Shown here in pieces: positions 59,101 to 64,000 of a stretch of 64,000 nt of DNA. Both the position numbers and the translations under genes were made by a program. The notes below the pieces were generated by a model. The model had not been told where the DNA came from. It did not search any database and saw only the letters and a program-made list of their open reading frames with translations. The DNA lies in assembly GCA_030144725.1 (NCBI GenBank), contig JASKMD010000028.1, positions 6,349,911-6,413,910 on the forward strand, written 5' to 3'. Each line of letters starts with the position of its first letter. Positions within the stretch are counted from its first letter, which is position 1. This stretch comes from Haematococcus lacustris. Lineage: Eukaryota; Chlorophyta; Chlorophyceae; Chlamydomonadales; Haematococcaceae.

Positions 59101-62100
59101 CATAGCTCACAGTCGCAGTCGTCGTCCCTGAGTTGGCTGCGTGGGTAGGGCTTTACGCTCTGCGGGTGGTAGCCATTCTTGGCGTAGAGGGGGAGGGTCC
59201 ATTTCTCAACTCTTGACGGGTGCCATGTTACCCAGTATTGCTGTTGCATGGTGCCATCAACCTCCTCTTTAGATTGTTGCTTTTGGTGTGTCCTTCTTGC
59301 TGCTTTGGGGCGTAGGTCTAGGCCAAATGTGGTGTTAGTAATCTGCCAGCCAAAGACCTTCTTGATCTTCTCCCTGTGCCTGAACATCTGATTCAACATC
59401 ATTTGGCTGTGGCTAACTGTGCCACTTGTGGCTTGGTCCTCCTTCCAGGTGTATAGCTGGGTCGGGTTCAGGTGTGGCAGAGGGAGGTCAGTGGCATCAG
59501 GTAGGGCTACTCTGCCCATGCTCTTGTTGCCGGTGGGGGGTTTCGGCGCAGGCCTCTTGTTGTTGATAATCTGTGGGTCGGTTGTGGTTGCACCGGTGTG
59601 TTGTGTGTTTGTGTGGGGTGGTGGGGCAGCAGTGGGTTGTTCGGGGGGCTTTTTGAAGAGGTCGGTGATGCGAATGACTTGGTTGGAGGCGATTGAGACC
59701 TGCCAGTTCCACCCTGGTAGTGCGTATGTGCTTTTGTCAGTCCACTGGCAGGCTGTGAGGCCTCCCATGCTGTGGTGCGTCTGCCTGTGCTTGAGGTCCA
59801 GGTCAAGGTTGATGTCCCGGTGGTTCATGATGGCTTGCAGTTGGTCTGAGGTGGGTTCCTCCCCTAGCTGAAGCAGCAGGCGCAGGCGGTTTAGGGCTCC
59901 AATGTGTTTGTGTGTTGCCCTCCTGCCCCTTTGTTTGGCGAGGACCCTCAACTCTCTGCCTGATATGATGTTGGTGCCTTTCATTTCTAAGAGCTGGTGG
60001 GGGCCAGAGAAGCCAAGTGCAATCAGGGGGCCCACTATGGCACGCATCACTCTAGTGTGGTGTTTGTCTAGGGGTTGGGCCACCGATGCTGTGTGTATAG
60101 CTTGTAGCTGTGCCAACAGGGGGGGGTCAATGGTGGTGCCTTGGAGTGCCACTTGCAGGGAGCTGTTGTGGGCGCAGAGCAGCTGGCGAGTGCGAGAGCA
60201 TTTCTGCAGCTCCTTCTGAGTCTGATGTCTGGATGGCTTTTGGGCTAGCAGCTGCGAGAGGTACGTGATCTGCATGGCAAGCATGGACCTGGTGACCTTG
60301 CCGTAGCGGCCCTCCGCTTGGAGTCCTTCCAATAGTGCCTTCACGCAGCGGCTGTTGTATTCCACTGCCAGTGAGGTGCATCCTAGGCCAAAGGTGTCTG
60401 TATCTTCACGGATCATGGCGCTAGGTGCGCTGACCCACAGGCCAAACCTGCGCTTCATCATTGTGGTTATCATGCTGTCCCATGCTTCTAGGTCAGTGGG
60501 TGAGCAGGGTGTCACTGGAAAGGCATAGGCCAAGCAGGTGGCCACTGCCGTCTTCACGATGTGGAGGGTCTGACGAGGTGAGGCGTATGATGTGCGGAGG
60601 CATTCAAGCCTGGAGCGGAGGGTGTCTGTCATGCGTCTATGCTGGTGCTTCCAGTCCAGGGTCATGGTGATGTTGACACCTAGGTACAGGAAGGGCTGGG
60701 TGGGGGGGAGGTACTGAGTGGCCTGTCCTTGCACCTCAATCTGGCCATGGAGCTGGGCTGCCACCTGGGCTGTGGGATCATTTGTGCCATAGACTTTTGT
60801 CTTGGCCTTTTGGTGTAGTATGCCTGTTACTTTGGTTTTGCTGCCTGACACTTGCAGGCTGCCCCAAGTGGAGAACTCTGTGAGCTTATGCGCTTGGATC
60901 TTAAGGTCGGAGAGGCACGAGGTGAGAATGATGAGGTCGTCTGCAAAGGCTAGGCTGCTCAGTTTGTTTTGGTGTCGTAGAGTGTTGTCCTGGTGCTGTG
61001 TTGCATCGAGGCAGCTGTGCTCATACCCTCTGCCTCCGACGTGCAGCCATCGCAAGAGCGGCTCCATGTAGATTAGGAATAGTAGAGGGGAGAGAGAGTC
61101 TCCTTGGATAGTGCCTCGTGTGATAGGAACAGGTTGGCCTTTCAGTTGTGGTGTGAGCTGTACTGTGCTGCTCGCTCCGGTGTATAGATCTTTTACTGCC
61201 TCGATGGCGTCCGTGGGAAAGCCCAGGTCATACATGATCCAGAGTGTCTTATCCTGATCGGTGGTGTTAAAGGCAGAGGTAAAGTCTACGATGAGTGCGT
61301 AGATGTCTTGTTGGCCTATCTTGGCGTCTTCGAGGGCCATGACTAGGCTTTGCAGTTGGGTCATAGTGTCTTGGTGCCGGCGGAAGCCTGCCTGGCAGCT
61401 ACTAAGGATGTTGTGTTGTTCAGCATACTCGTATAGTGCCACTGTGATCATACGTGTCCACAGTTTGTAGAGGGTGTTGGCAAGGCCGATGGGTCTGTAG
61501 TTGGCTAGGTCAGTCTCGGACCCCTTGTTTTTGTAGATGAGCACAGTGTTGCTAGTCTTCCATCCGGTGGGGGTGAGGCCTGTCGCCCATAGGACTGTGA
61601 ACATGTCGTGTATGGCGGTCGTGATTTCGTTTGGTAGCATTTTCAGTAGTTCGTTAGGTATGTCATCTGGTCCTGGTGCTTTGCCGCTGCTCAACTGTTT
61701 TAGGCAAGTGTGGAAGGTTGCGGTGTCCTGGATCGTGGAGTTAAGCCACGCCCTCTTTGCTCTGTTGCCTTCCAGGTCTGACTCTTCTCGCTGGGTGGCG
61801 TTCGTCTTAAGTGTGAAGCGGTCAATGGCATTGGGCTGCTCCCAAGGTGCCTTTCTAGGGCAGTGTCCTGGTAGGTATGTCCCTGATTTGCTGCCTGTGG
61901 CGGCCCAAGTTCGCGTAAAGTAGCGGTCAGCTACCTGGACAAGTTGTGTGGGGTCTGTTGCCAGCGCACCAGTTCTGTCATCGTGTAGGGCTGTGATGGT
62001 GTGGCGTTTGCTCGATGGTTGGAAGATGGCCTTGTTTGCTAGCCTTGGTTTGGTGTGAATGAGCTTCTGGGCAGCTGCTCGGTGTCTGTCAGCATGGATA

Positions 62101-63998
62101 GCTGACTGCTCTTTGTCGTAGGATTGTAGGTCTGTTTTTGTGTGTTTGTAGGCTAGTTTTAGGGCAGTGTGGAAGGGGGTACCGTCTTTGTGGTACATCT
62201 GTATGATGTCTAGTGCTGTCTGCTTGGCCGCTGTGGGTACTTTGCAGGAGGGGAGGGGAGGCACATGTGTTAGTGCGTCGGTGATGGTGCTTCCCTTGTA
62301 GTCACTCAGGTGGTGCTGTGCATGCTTGATCCATAGGTGGGTGTGCCGCTTGTGGCTTCTGAGTTTGTTGCAGCCTCGCAGCCGGTAGTGTTGACCTGTG
62401 GCATTATGGGTTTTGGTTTGGCAGTTTTCTATTGCCACCTTGAGGCATTTGTCCAGGAGTTTGTGCATATGGGTGGCCAGCTCATTCACAACTATTGGTG
62501 CACTGATTCCATCGATGTGGGTTAGTCGGTGGATAGATTTGGCGCAACTGTTGGTGATGGCTGCATAGTGTGCTTGTGCCGCTGTTTTAGCAGGGCTCAG
62601 GGTCAATTGCAGGCGTGCTAGGAGTTGTGGAATGTTGTTGTTCGTGTCTTGGCAGGCTTGCTTAAACTTCTCCTGGTCTTCTTTGCTGACTGGAGTTGTG
62701 AGCGCTTTTTTGGAGGTCTGTCGTAAGGTCGGCAATGTGGGTATGGCAGGTATGTTAAGGCCAGTGGACGTGATATCTAGGGCCATAGTAAGGGGTAGGT
62801 GGTCGCTGAGCCCGCCTCCCCATTTGCTTGCGCAGGCTAGCAGCCGTAGTTTTGCAGGGCTGTTGCGTGTGAGGATGTCATCAATGCGGCTGTCAGTACT
62901 TTGTGGCTGGCCTGCTTCGTCTGCCTCCTTCCATTGCCTGTGTGTGGCTTTTCTATCTTCTTGTTGCACTGGCTGCAGGTTCTGGGAGTGCAAGAAGGCC
63001 CTGTACTCCATGTCCTGCGGGTAGGTGGTGTTGCTGCTCCTGTCATTGGGCCGCCAGGTGGCATTCATGTCTCCTATCATTAGGGGGAGGTGTGATCTGT
63101 GTGCATTTAGGAGTGTTGTTATGGTGTCTTGCATGGCGAGGCGGGCTGAGGACGCTGCTGCGCTGTGTCCTGATGGCCAGTAGGTACCTATCAGGATGAC
63201 TGGCGTGGAGTTTGTGGGCTGCAGGGTGGCTGTGACCAGTCTCCCAGCAGTGTCAGCGGTGTTTGCTTTGGCTGTGGTTGCCACAGCTATAGAGCGCTTG
63301 ACAGCTAGGATGGTTCCTGCGGTGTGGTGGTGGCTGTGCCACCAGGTGTAGTCACGTAACATTGTTTGCAGCCATCTTGGGGCCATCTTGCTCTTCCTGC
63401 CTATCTTGGTCTCTGTGAGTACTAGGATGTCTGGGTTGTCGTCCAGAATCAGCTCTATGACGTCTTGTCTTTTTGTGTAGAGGCCTTGTGTGTTGAGTGT
63501 GCTGATTGTGAGGTTGCTGAGGATGGGTATGGGTTTGGAGTCAAGTGTGGTTGTTGGTTCTGTTGTGATGGCAGGCTGGCCTATACGGGCGTTGTTGTGG
63601 GGGTTGGTGCTGGGCGTGGGACCTGGCTCGGAGGGAGTCTTCGGGGAGAGGAAGTTGGTGATGCGAATCTGGCGTTTGGTGCTGTGGTCGTGGGTGGTAA
63701 CTCTGGTTGGGCGGCGCTTCTTTGTCATGGGGGGCACTTGTTGCATGGGCCTGCTGGGGGGGGGTGGCTCTGCTGCCAGGGGCGGGGATGGGTTGGGGCA
63801 AAGGGGTGGGGCTGGGGTTGGGGTTGGGGTTGGGGTTGGGGTTGGGGTTGGGGCTGAGGCTGGGGCTGGGGCTGGGGCTGGGGCTGGGGCTGGAGCTGGG
63901 GGTGGGGGTACCTGTCTGCGTTTGGTATGTTTAGTTGTAGGGTTCGCGGGGTTGGTTCTCTTGGATCTATGGTTCAGGGCGGTATTAGGAGCAGGCAT
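56115..63998 (-). CDS. LINE polyprotein: APE endonuclease, reverse transcriptase, PHD finger, RNase H, CCHC, restriction-like endonuclease
   Basis: Uninterrupted 2627-codon frame; ATG at 63998 lies at the window edge and the true start may be further out. Residues 1-150: Pro-Ala/Pro-Thr repeats and a basic KKRR patch. About 160-410: APE-type endonuclease (STLNTQG, LTETK, GDMN, SDHLP). About 760-1060: reverse transcriptase (GKAPGPDDIPNE, NYRPIGL, QAGFR, FADDL at about 1015). About 1625-1690: PHD finger (CELC, CDTCQRTYHWQC, CPSC). About 2140-2280: RNase H (TDGSC, RAELAAI, TDSL, NEYAD). About 2392-2410: CPLC..H..C knuckle (C-x2-C-x7-H-x4-C). About 2480-2515: YPDAVII..IEIK, PD-(D/E)xK-like. Two endonucleases in one protein is the signature of the Dualen/RandI LINEs described from Chlamydomonas. 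All visible catalytic residues are present, so it may be active. Confidence 0.92.
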   Translation of the reverse strand: MPAPNTALNHRSKRTNPANPTTKHTKRRQVPPPPAPAPAPAPAPAPASAPTPTPTPTPTPTPAPPLCPNPSPPLAAEPPPPSRPMQQVPPMTKKRRPTRVTTHDHSTKRQIRITNFLSPKTPSEPGPTPSTNPHNNARIGQPAITTEPTTTLDSKPIPILSNLTISTLNTQGLYTKRQDVIELILDDNPDILVLTETKIGRKSKMAPRWLQTMLRDYTWWHSHHHTAGTILAVKRSIAVATTAKANTADTAGRLVTATLQPTNSTPVILIGTYWPSGHSAAASSARLAMQDTITTLLNAHRSHLPLMIGDMNATWRPNDRSSNTTYPQDMEYRAFLHSQNLQPVQQEDRKATHRQWKEADEAGQPQSTDSRIDDILTRNSPAKLRLLACASKWGGGLSDHLPLTMALDITSTGLNIPAIPTLPTLRQTSKKALTTPVSKEDQEKFKQACQDTNNNIPQLLARLQLTLSPAKTAAQAHYAAITNSCAKSIHRLTHIDGISAPIVVNELATHMHKLLDKCLKVAIENCQTKTHNATGQHYRLRGCNKLRSHKRHTHLWIKHAQHHLSDYKGSTITDALTHVPPLPSCKVPTAAKQTALDIIQMYHKDGTPFHTALKLAYKHTKTDLQSYDKEQSAIHADRHRAAAQKLIHTKPRLANKAIFQPSSKRHTITALHDDRTGALATDPTQLVQVADRYFTRTWAATGSKSGTYLPGHCPRKAPWEQPNAIDRFTLKTNATQREESDLEGNRAKRAWLNSTIQDTATFHTCLKQLSSGKAPGPDDIPNELLKMLPNEITTAIHDMFTVLWATGLTPTGWKTSNTVLIYKNKGSETDLANYRPIGLANTLYKLWTRMITVALYEYAEQHNILSSCQAGFRRHQDTMTQLQSLVMALEDAKIGQQDIYALIVDFTSAFNTTDQDKTLWIMYDLGFPTDAIEAVKDLYTGASSTVQLTPQLKGQPVPITRGTIQGDSLSPLLFLIYMEPLLRWLHVGGRGYEHSCLDATQHQDNTLRHQNKLSSLAFADDLIILTSCLSDLKIQAHKLTEFSTWGSLQVSGSKTKVTGILHQKAKTKVYGTNDPTAQVAAQLHGQIEVQGQATQYLPPTQPFLYLGVNITMTLDWKHQHRRMTDTLRSRLECLRTSYASPRQTLHIVKTAVATCLAYAFPVTPCSPTDLEAWDSMITTMMKRRFGLWVSAPSAMIREDTDTFGLGCTSLAVEYNSRCVKALLEGLQAEGRYGKVTRSMLAMQITYLSQLLAQKPSRHQTQKELQKCSRTRQLLCAHNSSLQVALQGTTIDPPLLAQLQAIHTASVAQPLDKHHTRVMRAIVGPLIALGFSGPHQLLEMKGTNIISGRELRVLAKQRGRRATHKHIGALNRLRLLLQLGEEPTSDQLQAIMNHRDINLDLDLKHRQTHHSMGGLTACQWTDKSTYALPGWNWQVSIASNQVIRITDLFKKPPEQPTAAPPPHTNTQHTGATTTDPQIINNKRPAPKPPTGNKSMGRVALPDATDLPLPHLNPTQLYTWKEDQATSGTVSHSQMMLNQMFRHREKIKKVFGWQITNTTFGLDLRPKAARRTHQKQQSKEEVDGTMQQQYWVTWHPSRVEKWTLPLYAKNGYHPQSVKPYPRSQLRDDDCDCELCWSPNSRENDADAADMYVCDTCQRTYHWQCLLDCKCAKPSERPGSDDNTEWECPSCAPLAPHEKEARRAAADEEIVEVHWEPSAEAFTMLNHHTDFCEHMEEYKTETEARQHALTSTRKDGDINDDLMRQSMSDTARGQWQSTHGDPLRSKIRFDILPTNPQLDICPTGRCEVWLRHADFYPCQQTPALTQALPQPITQQVVAVYNTDGKCMGVITPARAANLLSRYNATQKDAPTPLNTSFAAELVSLLARHGQATADATHTTPTPIVHILRQHLEITKERYTTPLHCSPLFEEYYSPCEKDKLFGSLGPPLLCQHQGMSWAQPTKADITMAVRHALHAAQAPTHTPTLTAMLLPNKGRTNSATYMRWISEHPHLCTKIGTFAPHALQPDPPQAWAGSIPYTCSNKHHSLLVLIHNSSAIHHLQARNPLWLDSLRGALSQLAGRKFLPPLNTRPPPPPPAHTSLTGAGTYRKLPQDTPTPPTALPPTSHTLDNYWSGTHLQSKVGDWKSWTYTDGSCTTAPGALQRIGAGIYHPQGTQQHQTINPSGEGATNTITRAELAAIKAALDQGHTHIATDSLTAMFQIRMAILQPMRLHLHKHKDILTTIVQTIKASPTTIHLFKVRAHNGIIGNEYADHTAKLAAQHDNHDITIPGCKDPYHDTHWLQTPGKEDHPPQPLGDLMGSLKTHMHIRHRLGLANQDSIYYEAWQSITLIAHKMSNFLWRDGSITTPQQRCIMRYRTGTLYNQKHAVRFGLSDSTNCPLCGQPDSALHILSGCTATNKLVTHRHNAAGRAILRAVQDGALGAGLVFTDVGDLYEDSDTASPIKSKLKRRNLRRALDIDPTTTGRITYPDAVIISPNGPYEGPATKIPHRHRHVTLIEIKYCMDTDPAEQLHKATAQHANLLQALQPGINCASAKQINIMLGVGGTIYKDHTHKRLLELGVQDTNDNLLKWLHRHAIQTAHALVVARRQAEPPKQQRKQNKQWTRTARAPAG

Positions 63999-64000
63999 TG

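Overview
The window looks like nuclear DNA of a chlamydomonadalean green alga. The genes are rich in short introns with GT..AG borders, the DNA is GC-rich with heavy minisatellite content, and a nuclear chloroplast ATP synthase b' gene is present. It also holds Fanzor-type proteins, a dual-endonuclease LINE of the kind known from Chlamydomonas, and scattered CCCTAA-type telomere-like tracts. From memory of similar protein sequences, Haematococcus is my first guess. There are no bacterial features; exon borders below were read by eye from splice signals and protein-family fit.

Layout. 1-1069: 3' part of a Fanzor (eukaryotic TnpB-like) gene plus a conserved 3' block. 2210-3603 (-): ATP synthase CF0 subunit b', including a 24-nt microexon. 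4823-13464 (-) and 14907-23807 (-): two tandem head-to-tail copies of a large receptor-type gene, each encoding a signal/anchor, an extracellular family-1 solute-binding domain, one TM helix and two class III nucleotide cyclase domains; a hAT-like MITE sits in an intron of the first copy only. 24138-25601: a second, frameshifted Fanzor copy with the same 3' block. 25872-32412: a cluster of about 200-bp palindromes with a tyrosine-recombinase-like 3' gene fragment between long terminal inverted repeats, followed by a roughly 4-kb composite inverted repeat. 33153-34378: a short DNA transposon. 34600-41010 (+): a RAD21/REC8-type cohesin kleisin. 43218-46693 (-): a seven-exon HNH endonuclease-family gene. 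47018-51789: a 4.8-kb DNA transposon of the same family as the 33-kb element, with a 7-bp target duplication and a decayed transposase. 52549-53048: assembly gap. 53072-55850: satellites. 55930-64000 (-): a LINE with an intact 2627-codon ORF carrying APE endonuclease, reverse transcriptase, PHD finger, RNase H, CCHC knuckle and restriction-like endonuclease, running off the window.

The ordinary cellular genes are ATPG, the two cyclase receptors, the kleisin and the HNH gene. They are not an operon; each has its own introns, and they are separated by mobile DNA. The most unusual material is the palindrome/tyrosine-recombinase cluster, the Fanzor 3' blocks, the LINE architecture and the self-palindromic 18-bp satellite.
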